Counted from the stretch's first letter, positions 35,220 to 44,400 are shown. The stretch: DNA of 64,000 nucleotides from an uncultured Gemmiger sp. (GCA_944388245.1 CALXIA010000001.1:36474-100473); one strand, 5' to 3'. A program made the numbers and translations. Notes: generated from the letters alone by a model not told the origin.

Positions 35220-35372
35220 CAGCGGCCTCTGTGTTCCGGCATTGCTGCCGGGTTTTGCTCCGCTGCTGATGACTGTGCGGTCCACAGCCAGAGGGTCACC
35301 CGCCGAATCTTTCGATAAACCCTCACCTCGTCACCCTCACGGCCTTACGGCCGTGTGGCCCGGCGCTCTCCC
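35220..35372 (-). ncRNA. glmS ribozyme
   Basis: Self-cleaving RNA activated by glucosamine-6-phosphate. Reading the minus strand, the cleavage site GGGAGA|GCGCC places the cut between 35367 and 35366. It is followed by the conserved core TGACGAGG, GGGTTTATCGA, ATTCGGCGGGTGACCC and CTGGCTGTGG, and a P4-type hairpin CCGGCAGCAATGCCGG with ACAGAGG after it. These match the glmS ribozyme consensus closely. Cleavage exposes a 5'-OH that marks the downstream glmS mRNA for decay when GlcN6P is abundant. Confidence 0.92.
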
Positions 35373-35423
35373 ATACCTGCCGAGAGGCCCCGCCTCCTTT
35401 CCATCTTTTCCAAACAGCGCCGC

Positions 35424-35969
35424 CTACCGCCGCCGCGGCAGCAGCGGGCGGATGCGCACCAGATACAGACGCGCCACACTGACCAGTGCCCGGTCGTAGA
35501 TCCAAAGGGTCAGATTCCCCAGCACCAGCAGCGCGGCCAGCATCCAGGACTGATACGCGCGCAGTTCTTCTATAATATATGCCAGGCGGAAGAGCTGCGT
35601 GAGGGTGCCGTACATGGCAGCGATCGCGCCGTTCCATACCGCCAGCTTTACCCCCCAGCGCAGCACGGCGGGCCGGATCCGGTCCAGCCGTACCTTTAAC
35701 AGGGGGTAATAGCCCAACAAAAAGAGAAAAGCAAACGCCATCTCCGGATCCGGCACCGTCAGCACACAGATCAGAGACACCGCCAGCCAGGTAAGCCAGG
35801 CCGCCCGGGCGCCGCACTCGATCAGCACCGGCACTAGCAGCGCGCCGCTCAGCGCCGGCGCGCAGAAGGTGGCCAGCGGCAGCACGCTGCCGCCCAGCAT
35901 CACCGCCACACACAGCCCGGCCACAATGCCGCAGAAGGCGATCGGCCAGCTGTTTGTCTGACGGCGCAT
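35424..35969 (-). CDS. Uncharacterised multi-spanning membrane protein
   Basis: Protein of 181 residues with about five hydrophobic segments and a basic C-terminus (RIRPLLPRRR). I do not recognise a family; the layout (short, all-helical, 'GYYPLLKVRLDRIRP' loop) resembles small ECF- or DUF2232-like membrane proteins but no diagnostic motif is seen. It starts one nt after the stop of the J-domain gene, so it is translationally coupled to it, and lies upstream of the glmS ribozyme. An RNA processing or promoter point must lie between them. Confidence 0.7.
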   Translation of the reverse strand: MRRQTNSWPIAFCGIVAGLCVAVMLGGSVLPLATFCAPALSGALLVPVLIECGARAAWLTWLAVSLICVLTVPDPEMAFAFLFLLGYYPLLKVRLDRIRPAVLRWGVKLAVWNGAIAAMYGTLTQLFRLAYIIEELRAYQSWMLAALLVLGNLTLWIYDRALVSVARLYLVRIRPLLPRRR

Positions 35970-35970
35970 C

Positions 35971-36579
35971 TCAGCAGCCTCGTCCGCAACCGCAGCACAT
36001 GTCCATACACATCATGGCCATGCACATATCGCAGCAACTGCATCCCATGGCCCCGTCCTGGGGCATGCCATAGGGGGCGTTGTAGGGGTTGCCGGGCATC
36101 TGCCCGCCCGCGCTGTTTTTCAGGTTGCGGTAGGCGGCGGCGTATTCCCGGTTAGAGGGGGCCATCCGGCAGGCCTGCTCAAAGTACGCCTGCGCTTCGC
36201 CCAGCCAGCCTTTATAATAGTAGGCGCTGCCCATGAGGAAATTCCACTCGGCGCTGGCCTGCCCGTTGGGCACCCGCTGCAGGGCGGCCAGCGCGTCGTC
36301 CGCCCGCCCTTCGCTGATCATGGCCCGGATCTGGGGATAGCCGGTGGGGCCGCTGGTGGTGCCGCCCGGTTCGCTCCCGGGGGCACGGCCGGTGCGCAGC
36401 TGGCCCATGATCTCGTCAAAGGCCGCGTCGATCTGCTGCATCTTTTCCCGGGCCTGGTCCCGCAGAGGGCCGGCTTCGTAGTTGTCCGGGTTGTAGGTCT
36501 GCGCCAACCGCCGGTAGGCAGCCCGCACCTCCTCTTCGGATGCGCCGGGCGTCAGCCCCAGAATCTGATACGGATCCAT
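35971..36579 (-). CDS. J-domain protein with NPD in place of HPD and a Cys-rich tail
   Basis: Protein of 202 residues. Residues 1-60 are a J domain ('DPYQILGLTPGASEEEVRAAYRRLAQ'), but the Hsp70-stimulating HPD motif reads Asn30-Pro-Asp. A low-complexity Gly/Thr linker follows, then a TPR-like helical part ('AEWNFLMGSAYYYKGWLGEAQAYFEQA'). The last 24 residues hold nine Cys interspersed with Met, suggesting metal or cluster binding. Start at 36579 with AGGAGG upstream, 12 nt after the DUF5685 gene; a co-transcribed membrane protein follows. Confidence 0.8.
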   Translation of the reverse strand: MDPYQILGLTPGASEEEVRAAYRRLAQTYNPDNYEAGPLRDQAREKMQQIDAAFDEIMGQLRTGRAPGSEPGGTTSGPTGYPQIRAMISEGRADDALAALQRVPNGQASAEWNFLMGSAYYYKGWLGEAQAYFEQACRMAPSNREYAAAYRNLKNSAGGQMPGNPYNAPYGMPQDGAMGCSCCDMCMAMMCMDMCCGCGRGC

Positions 36580-36591
36580 AGAAAATCCTCC

Positions 36592-37464
36592 TTATCGTTC
36601 AGGGCGCCGGCTTTTCCGCGCGGCCGGCTGTCCGGCGCGCTGGATGCTCTGGGCCAGCCCCAGGAAGATGATGTTGTCCAGAATGGTCTTGCTGTGCCGC
36701 CAGGGCAGCAGATTGTAGCACAGCGCGATCTCGCCCGCTGCCATGCGGCAGAGTTCCTGCGCCCGGGCCACCGCCTGCTCGTGGGTCATGCCCTGCAGCA
36801 AAAACACATTGTAGCGGCCCCGCTGCCGGTCCTGTTCCAGGTCCTCGGCGGCGTCCAGCCAGTACAGGATCTTGCCCAAAAACAGCCCCAGCCGCTCCAG
36901 CGCGGGCCGGTCGGCGGGGGAGGGGGCGCACTGGCGCAGGATCGCGGCGCACATGCGGCCGGTGGGCTCGGCGGCCTGGTCGGGGCTCTTGGCCTGATCG
37001 GCCTCCAGCCGCTGCTGGGCCAGGGTCTGCGCGGCCAGTTCCGCGTCCAGTTCCGGCTGCGCGGCCTTGGCCTTGCGCCAGGCGGGCCGCAGCAAAAGCC
37101 GCAGCGCGCCCGCCGCCAGGGCGCGGGGCCCCTTCTCGTCGGCCCGGTCATCCGCCAGCTTGTACCAGCACAATAGCACCATCGCCGCGGCGGCCAGCCG
37201 CAGGCCCTGGGTGCTCTGCAGGATACAGTGCTTGCGCACCGGGCTCGCGATACACCGGCTGCGGCACACGCCGCCCATCTCGCCGGCCAGGCTGTCCGCC
37301 ATCAGGGCCACCAGCACCAGGTCATAGTTCAGAAACATCCGGGCCACAAACCCGTAGTCCTGGCCCAGCTGCCCGCACAGACCGCAGTAGGTGGCCCGGT
37401 AGCTTTCCCATTCCCGCACGCGAAGTTCCGGTTTGCAGGGGGTCACATAGCCAAACATCCCCAC
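36592..37464 (-). CDS. DUF5685 family protein
   Basis: Protein of 290 residues. The N-terminus 'MFGYVTPCKPELRVREWESYRATYCGLCGQLGQDYGFVAR' matches the DUF5685 pattern, with conserved Cys in 'YCGLC', 'CRSRC' and 'KHCIL' that could bind metal. The helical remainder includes 'WLDAAEDLEQDRQRGRYN', an acidic motif reminiscent of helical prenyl-type folds, and ends 'NIIFLGLAQSI'. Function unknown. It is first of a three-gene minus-strand set with the J-domain protein and the membrane protein. Confidence 0.8.
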   Translation of the reverse strand: MGMFGYVTPCKPELRVREWESYRATYCGLCGQLGQDYGFVARMFLNYDLVLVALMADSLAGEMGGVCRSRCIASPVRKHCILQSTQGLRLAAAAMVLLCWYKLADDRADEKGPRALAAGALRLLLRPAWRKAKAAQPELDAELAAQTLAQQRLEADQAKSPDQAAEPTGRMCAAILRQCAPSPADRPALERLGLFLGKILYWLDAAEDLEQDRQRGRYNVFLLQGMTHEQAVARAQELCRMAAGEIALCYNLLPWRHSKTILDNIIFLGLAQSIQRAGQPAARKSRRPER

Positions 37465-37589
37465 AGTTCCCCCTTCCCGGCGCAGTGCATGTTTGTATCA
37501 TACACCATTCCCGCGCATTTTACAATTCACGGAGGGTCTTGTTCGGGAAAAGTTTACAAATGTGAAGAGAAAAATCCGCCCAAACGCAC

Positions 37590-37619
37590 AAAAAAGCCGC
37601 TTCGATGGTGCGAAGCGGC
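37590..37619 (-). terminator. Terminator of the deacetylase gene
   Basis: GCCGCTTCG pairs with CGAAGCGGC, and on the minus strand the stem is followed by TTTTTT. Confidence 0.9.
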
Positions 37620-37625
37620 AGCGGC

Positions 37626-38426
37626 TTATTGGGGCAGATCCTCCACGGTGCAGAAAGAAAATCCGTTTTCCTTGAACCAGCTGATGATATCCGGCAGCGC
37701 TTCCACGGTGGAATCGGTCGCCTTGGTGTCGTGCATGAGCACCACGCAGACGTCCCGTTCCTTGGCGTCCTTGACGATGTTGCGCAGGATGGTCGCAGCG
37801 CCGGGATGTCCGCCGGCCGCGTCCTCGGCGCTCACGTTCCAGTCGATGGTGTGGTAGCCGCGCTCCGCCGCCTGTTCCTTGAGCCGGGTCATGATCCGGC
37901 TGCCGCCATACCGGTGGCTGATGGTGTTGGTGCTGCCGCCGATGAACCGCAGCCAGGTCAGCGCTTCCGGGTCGGGCACATAGGGGGCCAGCCGTTCCTT
38001 CAGCGCCTTGATGTCAGCCCAGAAATCGGTGGTGCTGCTGTATACCTTGCTGTATTCGTGGGTACAGCTGTGCAGCCCGATCTGGTGCCCCTCCGCCTGG
38101 ATGCGTTCCAGCAGCGGCAGATATTCCTCGTTGTTCTCGGCGGTCACCACAAAAAAGGTGGCGGGCACCTGCTGCTGGGCCAGAATGTCCAGAATGGGTT
38201 CGGTGTTGCGGCTGGGGCCGTCGTCAAAGGTCAGCGCCACCCACTTTTTGCCGTCCGCCTCGGCGGTCTGCGCCCGGGGCAGGAACCCCGCGTCATCGGG
38301 AATGTCGGTCAGGTCGCTCTCCCGGCAGACCGCGCCCGGTCCGCTCAGCCGCAGCAGCACGGCGGCGCAGGCCAGCGCCAGGATACCGCCCGCCAGCAGC
38401 CGGCGGGCGAAAAGGGTCAGCTGCAT
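37626..38426 (-). CDS. Polysaccharide deacetylase (NodB domain)
   Basis: Exported or membrane-anchored metal-dependent deacetylase, probably acting on peptidoglycan or another glycan. About 266 residues: N-terminal signal anchor (residues 8-28), then motif 1 'VALTFDDGPSRNT' with the catalytic Asp and metal Asp, motif 2 'GHQIGLHSCTHEYS' with the His ligands, motif 3 'LRFIGGSTNTIS' and late motifs 'TIDWNVSAEDA' and 'VVLMHDTKAT'. In motif 3 the usual R-x-P-x-G is replaced by R-F-I-G-G. I start at ATG 38426 and not at an earlier in-frame codon (38489) because of the signal anchor and the GAGGCGAGAG before it. Divergent from rmuC. Confidence 0.9.
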   Translation of the reverse strand: MQLTLFARRLLAGGILALACAAVLLRLSGPGAVCRESDLTDIPDDAGFLPRAQTAEADGKKWVALTFDDGPSRNTEPILDILAQQQVPATFFVVTAENNEEYLPLLERIQAEGHQIGLHSCTHEYSKVYSSTTDFWADIKALKERLAPYVPDPEALTWLRFIGGSTNTISHRYGGSRIMTRLKEQAAERGYHTIDWNVSAEDAAGGHPGAATILRNIVKDAKERDVCVVLMHDTKATDSTVEALPDIISWFKENGFSFCTVEDLPQ

Positions 38427-38444
38427 CTCTCTCGCCTCTTTTTC

Positions 38445-38473
38445 TTGATTTGGTTTGCGAAAGCTTTTATACT
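38445..38473 (+). promoter_or_regulatory. rmuC promoter
   Basis: TTGATT, 17-nt spacer, TATACT, 53 nt before the rmuC ATG. Confidence 0.6.
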
Positions 38474-38525
38474 TATACCTATGACGCAACAGCCCGGGTT
38501 ATCCCGAGAACATAAGGAGAAAAAG

Positions 38526-39794
38526 ATGGAAATTGTGACATTGCTCGCGGCGGTGCTGGCCTGTGTGTTTTCCCTGGCGGCGCTTTTGCGGGGACGGGAT
38601 GCCGGCGGTCTGCAGGGGGAGGACCTGGAAAAGGTGCGCCAGGACCTGCTGGCGGAACTGCGCCAGACCCGCAAGGAACTGGCAGACGCCCAGAGCCGCG
38701 CCTCCCAGACCCAGGACACCCATCTGCGGGAGGGGCTGCAGCACCTGGCGCAACAGCAGAATGCCCTGCAGCGCACGGTGACCGATCAGCTGCTGCTGGT
38801 GAACGAGCAGCTCAAGGGCACCGGGATGCAGAGCGAGCAGAAACTGGAGAACATCCGCCAGACGGTGGAGCAGCGGCTGACCAGCCTGCAGGCGGACAAC
38901 AACCAGCAGCTGGCCCAGATGCGCCAGACGGTGGGCGAGAAGCTGCAAAAGACCCTGGACGACAAGCTGCGCCAGAGTTTTGAACTGGTGAGCAGCCGCC
39001 TGGAGGCGGTATACAAGGGCCTGGGCGAGATGCAGACGCTGGCGGCCGGGGTCGGGGACCTGAAAAAGGTGTTGAGCAATGTGAAGACTCGGGGCATCCT
39101 GGGGGAGGTGCAGCTGGGCGCGATCCTGGAACAGCTGCTGGCCCCGGCCCAGTACGCGGCCAACGTGGCCACCGTGCCCGGCAGCAGCGAGCGGGTGGAG
39201 TACGCCCTGCGGCTGCCCGGGGACGGGGAAGAGACGATCTGGATGCCCATTGACGCCAAGTTCCCGCTGGACGCCTACAACGCGCTGCTGGCCGCCTACG
39301 ACGCCGCCGACCCGGCCGCGGTGGAAGCGGCCGCCCGGGAACTGGACAAGCGGCTGCGCGCCTTTGCCAAGGATATCCACGACAAGTACCTGGCCCCGCC
39401 CCACACCACCGAGTTCGGGGTGATGTTCCTGCCGGTGGAAGGGCTGTACGCCGAGGCGGTGCGCCGGGGCATCACCGAGCGGCTCCAGCGGGAGTATAAG
39501 GTGGTGGCCGCCGGCCCCACCACCATGGCGGCGCTGCTCAACAGCTTGCAGATGGGCTTCCGCACCCTGGCCATCCAGAAGCGCTCGGGAGAGGTCTGGC
39601 AGGTGCTGGGCAGCGTGAAAGGGGAGTTTGCCCGGTTCGGTCAGGCCCTGGCTCAGACCCAGGCCCGCCTGGAACAGGCCAGCCGGGACCTGGAAAACCT
39701 GGTGGGGGTGCGCACCCGCCAGATGCAGCGCCGTCTTGAGGCGCTGGACAAGCTGGAGAGCAGCGACGAGCCGACCAGTTTCCCCAAGCTGTGA
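38526..39794 (+). CDS. rmuC: RmuC-family DNA recombination protein
   Basis: Family limits DNA inversions/rearrangements in E. coli; the nuclease-like core is of the PD-(D/E)XK kind. It is 422 residues: an N-terminal membrane segment (5-22), a long coiled coil (about 35-150), then the RmuC core 'VLSNVKTRGILGEVQLGAILEQLLAPAQYAAN' and 'WMPIDAKFPLDAYNALL', and 'FGVMFLPVEGLYAEAVRR'. AAGGAGAAAAAG precedes the ATG. The frame is open upstream but runs through the promoter. Confidence 0.93.
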   Translation: MEIVTLLAAVLACVFSLAALLRGRDAGGLQGEDLEKVRQDLLAELRQTRKELADAQSRASQTQDTHLREGLQHLAQQQNALQRTVTDQLLLVNEQLKGTGMQSEQKLENIRQTVEQRLTSLQADNNQQLAQMRQTVGEKLQKTLDDKLRQSFELVSSRLEAVYKGLGEMQTLAAGVGDLKKVLSNVKTRGILGEVQLGAILEQLLAPAQYAANVATVPGSSERVEYALRLPGDGEETIWMPIDAKFPLDAYNALLAAYDAADPAAVEAAARELDKRLRAFAKDIHDKYLAPPHTTEFGVMFLPVEGLYAEAVRRGITERLQREYKVVAAGPTTMAALLNSLQMGFRTLAIQKRSGEVWQVLGSVKGEFARFGQALAQTQARLEQASRDLENLVGVRTRQMQRRLEALDKLESSDEPTSFPKL

Positions 39795-39875
39795 TGCGGG
39801 TTGCGGCGAAAAGAACAGGGCCGATGCTGCCGATTTGATTTTGTCCCGGGCCCCAGCGCCCCGGCAACAAAAGAC

Positions 39876-39905
39876 TTGACGCGGCCGGACGATGTATGCT
39901 AAAAT
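39876..39905 (+). promoter_or_regulatory. tRNA-Leu promoter
   Basis: TTGACG, 18-nt spacer, TAAAAT, 34 nt before the tRNA. Confidence 0.6.
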
Positions 39906-39939
39906 ATCCCTTGCAGTAGTTGTTGACTGCTGCCGATAA

Positions 39940-40023
39940 GCGGAAGTGCTGGAATCGGCAGACAGGCACGTTTGAGGTGCGTGTGTCCATGACGTGTGGG
40001 TTCAAGTCCCATCTTCCGCACCA
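39940..40023 (+). tRNA. tRNA-Leu(GAG)
   Basis: An 84-nt class II tRNA with encoded CCA. The acceptor pairs GCGGAAG with CTTCCGC, the anticodon arm is CACGT-TTGAGGT-GCGTG (closing T-G) giving anticodon GAG, the variable arm is long, and the T-arm is TGGGTTCAAGTCCCA. Confidence 0.95.
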
Positions 40024-40025
40024 AA

Positions 40026-40061
40026 AAAATCGACAAGTCCTTTGCGGGCTTGTCGATTTTT
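40026..40061 (+). terminator. tRNA-Leu terminator
   Basis: AAAATCGACAAGTCC pairs with GGGCTTGTCGATTTT, followed by a T-rich run, directly after the CCA. Confidence 0.9.
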
Positions 40062-40120
40062 CTTTACTGTATGCAAAACTTCTCCGCAAGGATGACCGGC
40101 CGTCTGCGGCACGTTCCTAT

Positions 40121-40153
40121 AAAAAGGCCCCGGCCGGGATAACCGGCCGGAGC
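40121..40153 (-). terminator. Terminator of the hemerythrin-domain gene
   Basis: On the minus strand GCTCCGGCCGG pairs with CCGGCCGGGGC and is followed by CTTTTT. Confidence 0.8.
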
Positions 40154-40179
40154 ATGTTGCGAGAAAATGGGGGCCACAC

Positions 40180-41217
40180 TCAGGAACACAGAGCGACGGC
40201 AGCCTGCCGCTGCCGAGAGGCCAGCAGCTGATCGTCGGTGGCGATAAAGAATTTGCCCTTGTCCGACCCGAACAGCACCGATACGGTGGGCTGCTGGGCG
40301 TCAAACAGGCTCCGCACCTGCTTCTGGGTCAGGAACCGGCCTTCCCGGTAATCGGCCAGCTGTTCCGGGTTGGCCAGCCGCTCGCCCAGGGTGCGCCAGA
40401 AATTGGCCCCGAAAATCTCCAGGGAGGACAAAACTAGCGCGTCCGCGTCGGACAGATCTTCCTCGGTGTAAACGCTCTGCGCCACGTTGACAAGGAACTG
40501 CTTCTCAATGCCGGCAATCACATTCAGCTTCTGCCCCTCGCGCTCGTAGACGAACTTCTGATACACCGCCTCACCGAAATTCTCCCCGGCGTAATCCCGG
40601 CTCAGGATTCCGGCGTTCACGTCCATGTTCAGGGTGGCGATGAACATCCGGTTCACTTCCTCCACAACGGCCTGGTCGTTGATCTCCTCCACGGCAGGCT
40701 GGCACAACACGCCCTTGCCCACAATGGCCATGTCGGCAGTGGAGATGTGCTCCAGCAGCCAGCCGATCCCGGCGCCGATAAAATCAAATACCTCATCCCG
40801 GGTGCAGGTGCCCCGCTCGGTGATCTGCTCAAAGCGGGCCAGCTGATCCCGCTGGAATTCGTCGTGCAGCCGCTTGTGCGCCGCGTAATCCTTGTAGTGG
40901 ATCTGGCGCATATAGGCTTCTTCCCGGGCCGCGTGCTCGGCAAAATAATTTTTCATGTATTTAACGCCCTCCCGCACGACGAAGATCCGGGTCCGTTCGT
41001 CCGTGCCCTGGGGATCGTTGACGGCGTTCACGATCTTCTCCGCGATCTGAAACAGGCGCTTGTGGTCGTTGTCCAGCATGGCCAATCCCATCATGGACTG
41101 TTCATTCCAGTTGATTTTTATCTTAAATTGTATCCCCCTGTTGAATATGGTGTGTGTTCTTCGGATGTGGTGTGCTCTCTTTGAAACGCTCTTTCTAATA
41201 ATACAATGAGGGAACAC
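40180..41217 (-). CDS. Bacteriohemerythrin with extra C-terminal (CheX-like?) domain
   Basis: The first half is a hemerythrin: 'KINWNEQSMMGLAMLDNDHKRLF', 'FAEHAAREEAYMRQIHYKDYAAHKRLHDEF' and 'WLLEHISTAD' supply the His/Glu/Asp di-iron ligands, so it should bind O2 reversibly. About 190 residues follow that are not hemerythrin; 'IAGIEKQFLVNVAQSV' and 'ADALVLSSLEIFGANFWRTLGERL' resemble the CheX/CheC layout, so an O2-linked signalling role is possible (inference). The expected start (Met-Lys-Ile-x-Trp) falls on an ATA codon at about 41121; the only upstream in-frame standard start is GTG 41217 without a clear ribosome-binding site, and the next ATG (41094) is inside the domain. The interval given is the whole open frame. 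Confidence 0.75.
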   Translation of the reverse strand: MFPHCIIRKSVSKRAHHIRRTHTIFNRGIQFKIKINWNEQSMMGLAMLDNDHKRLFQIAEKIVNAVNDPQGTDERTRIFVVREGVKYMKNYFAEHAAREEAYMRQIHYKDYAAHKRLHDEFQRDQLARFEQITERGTCTRDEVFDFIGAGIGWLLEHISTADMAIVGKGVLCQPAVEEINDQAVVEEVNRMFIATLNMDVNAGILSRDYAGENFGEAVYQKFVYEREGQKLNVIAGIEKQFLVNVAQSVYTEEDLSDADALVLSSLEIFGANFWRTLGERLANPEQLADYREGRFLTQKQVRSLFDAQQPTVSVLFGSDKGKFFIATDDQLLASRQRQAAVALCS

Positions 41218-41311
41218 AAAAATTTATTGCACGCGCAACAAAAAAATTTTATTTTGGGCTAAAATTGTGAAAATCTCGCTGGACCCTCCTGCCGCCGATC
41301 GTCGGCAGGCC

Positions 41312-41341
41312 TTGACAAAAACGCCTGTTTCGGTATACAAT
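41312..41341 (+). promoter_or_regulatory. gltBD promoter
   Basis: TTGACA, 18-nt spacer, TACAAT, about 102 nt before the gltB ATG. Confidence 0.75.
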
Positions 41342-41343
41342 AG

Positions 41344-41422
41344 GCGCCATACAGTGGACAACGGCGTCCACAGTCCTGGTGCTGCTGTACCCAAGGGCTG
41401 TGGGCGCTGTCTTTTTTGTCCG
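41344..41422 (+). promoter_or_regulatory. Structured gltB leader ending in a U-run
   Basis: Between promoter and gltB the leader can form TGGAC-AACGGC-GTCCA, then a 10-bp hairpin ACAGTCCTGG with CCAAGGGCTGT (one bulge), with an outer GCGCC/GGCGC pairing, followed by CTGTCTTTTTT. This could be a transcription attenuator. No known riboswitch is recognised. Confidence 0.4.
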
Positions 41423-41443
41423 CCATAAGAGGGGGAACGGGAT

Positions 41444-44400
41444 ATGAACCGAAAGGAAAATCTGTACGATCCGCGCTTTGAGCATGACGCCTGCGGGATC
41501 GGGGCCGTGGTGAGTATCGACGGCCGGAAGTCCCACGATACGGTGGACGATGCGCTTCGTATCGTGGAAAAACTGGAACACCGGGCCGGCAAAGACGCCA
41601 CAGGCGAGACCGGTGACGGCGTGGGAATTCTGCTTCAGATTCCGCACGCTTTCTTTCAGCGCGCCGCCGCGGAGTGCGGCATCACGCTGGGCGAGGCGGG
41701 CAGCTATGGCGTAGGGATGTTCTTCTTCCCGCAGGACCGGTTGCGCACCAGCCAGGCCCGCAAGATGGTGGAGATCATTGCCGAAAAAGAGGGCGTGCCG
41801 GTGCTGGGCTGGCGTACCGTGCCGGTACATAAAGAGATTTTGGGCAAACGGGCGGCGGACTGCATGCCCTGCATCATGCAGTGCTTTCTGCAAAAGCCCG
41901 AGGATGTGGAGCCGGGCCTGCCCTTTGACCAGCGGCTGTACCTGATCCGCCGTACCTTTGAGCAGAGCAGCGTGGATACCTATGTAGTGTCCATGTCCTC
42001 CCGCACGATCGTATATAAGGGTATGTTCCTGGTGCAGCAGCTGCGCGGATTCTACCCGGATCTGTCCAGCCCCGATTGCGAGAGCGCCATCGCGCTGGTG
42101 CACTCCCGCTTCTCCACCAACACCAATCCCAGCTGGGAGCGGGCCCATCCCAACCGGATGATCCTGCACAACGGCGAGATCAATACCATCCGGGGCAACG
42201 CCGACCGGATGCTGGCCCGGGAAGAGACCATGTCCAGCCCCTTTATCCGGCAGGAGCGGGAAAAGGTGTTCCCCGTGATCAACGGCGAGGGTTCCGACTC
42301 CGCCATGCTGGACAACGTGCTGGAATTTCTGGTCATGAACGGGGTGGAACTGCCGCTGGCGGTGATGATCACCATCCCCGAGCCCTGGCGCAACGACAAC
42401 ACCATCAGCCGGGAAAAGCGGGATTTCTACCAGTACTACTCCACCATGATGGAGCCTTGGGACGGCCCCGCCGCCATCCTGTTCTCGGACGGCGACGTGG
42501 TGGGCGCGGTGCTGGACCGGAACGGTCTGCGCCCCTCCCGCTACTACATCACCGACGACAACCGCCTGATCCTCTCCTCGGAGGTGGGCGTGCTGGATAT
42601 CCCGCCGGAGCACATCGTGAAGAAGGACCGGCTTCGTCCGGGCCGGATGCTGCTGGTGGATACCCGCGCCGGCCGCCTGATCTCGGACGAGGAGTGCAAG
42701 GCCCGGTACGCTTCCCGCAGCCCCTACGGCGAGTGGCTGGATATGCACCTGGTCCAGCTCAGCGAGCTGCCGGTGCCCAACAAGCGGCCGGAGCATCACA
42801 CCCAGCAGCAGCGGGACCGGCTGTACAAGGCTTTCGGCTATACCTATGAGGATGTGAAGAACGCCATCCTTCCCATGGCCCGCACCGGCGGGGAAGCCAC
42901 CGCCTCCATGGGCGTGGACATCCCGCTGGCGGTCCTCAGCGACCACCATCCGCTGCTGTTCAACTACTTCAAGCAGCAGTTCGCCCAGGTCACCAACCCG
43001 CCCATCGACGCGATCCGGGAACAGGTGGTCACCGATACCCATGTATATGTGGGCTCCGACGGCAACCTGCTGGAGGAAAAACCCGAAAACTGCCGGGTGC
43101 TGCAGATCGAAAACCCGATCCTGACCGCGGTGGATCTGATGAAGATCCGCGCCATGAAGAAGGAGGGCTTCTGCACCGTCACCGTTTCGCTGCTCTATTA
43201 TAAGAATACACCGCTCAAGCGGGCGCTGGATATGCTGTTTGTCAACTGCGACCGGGCCTACCGCAGCGGCGCCAACATCCTGATCCTGTCCGACCGGGGT
43301 GTGGATGAGAACCACCTGGCCATTCCGTCCCTGTTGGCGGTGTCGGCCATGGAGCAGTACCTGGTGCGCACCAAAAAGCGCACCGCCGTCTCCATCATCC
43401 TGGAGAGCGGCGAGCCCCGGGATGTGCATCAGTTTGCCACCCTGCTGGGATACGGCGCCCGGGCCATCCATCCCTATCTGGCCCACGAGTGCATCGAGGA
43501 ACTGGTGGACCGGGGGATGCTGGACAAGGACGTGTCCATCGCCATCCACGATTACAACAGCGCCATTCTGCACGGCATCGTCAAGATCGCTGCCAAGATG
43601 GGCGTTTCCACCCTGCAGTCCTACCAGTCCTCCCAGATCTTTGAGGCCATCGGCATCCGCAAGGATGTGATCGACGCTTACTTCACCAACACGGTCAGCC
43701 GTGTTGGCGGCATCGGCCTGGAGGAGATCGGCCAGGATGTGGAATACCGCCACAGCCACGCTTTCGACCCGCTGGGCCTGGGGGTGGATACCACCCTGGA
43801 CAGCGTGGGCCAGCACAAGCTGCGCTCCGGCGCCGACACCGAGGACCACCTGTATGACCCGCAGACCATCGTGGCGCTGCGGGAGGCTACCCAGCAGGGG
43901 GACTACAAGCGATTCAAGGAGTACACCGCCCGGGTGGACGACGAGAAGCGGCCCCACACCCTGCGGGGCCTGCTGGAGTTCGCCATGCCGGCGGACGGCG
44001 GCATTCCCCTGGAAGAGGTGGAGCCGGAGACCGAGATCGTCAAGCGGTTCAAGACCGGCGCTATGTCCTACGGTTCCATCTCGGAGGAGGCCCACGAGTG
44101 CATGGCCATGGCCATGAACAAGCTGGGCGGCAAATCCAACTCGGGCGAGGGCGGCGAGAAGCCGGAGCGCCTGGGTACCGAGCGCAACAGCGCCATCAAG
44201 CAGGTGGCGTCCGGCCGGTTCGGCGTGACCAGCGAATACCTGGTCAGCGCCAAGGAGATCCAGATCAAGATGGCCCAGGGCGCCAAGCCCGGCGAGGGCG
44301 GACATCTGCCCGGCAAAAAGGTCTATCCCTGGATCGCCCACACCCGGTACTCCACCCCCGGCGTGTCCCTGATCTCGCCGCCGCCGCACCACGACATCTA

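Noticed and set aside
34754-35326. In-frame N-terminal extension of GlmS by 191 codons
   Set aside because: GlmS needs its catalytic Cys at the N-terminus right after Met, and the extension would be encoded by the glmS ribozyme and leader.
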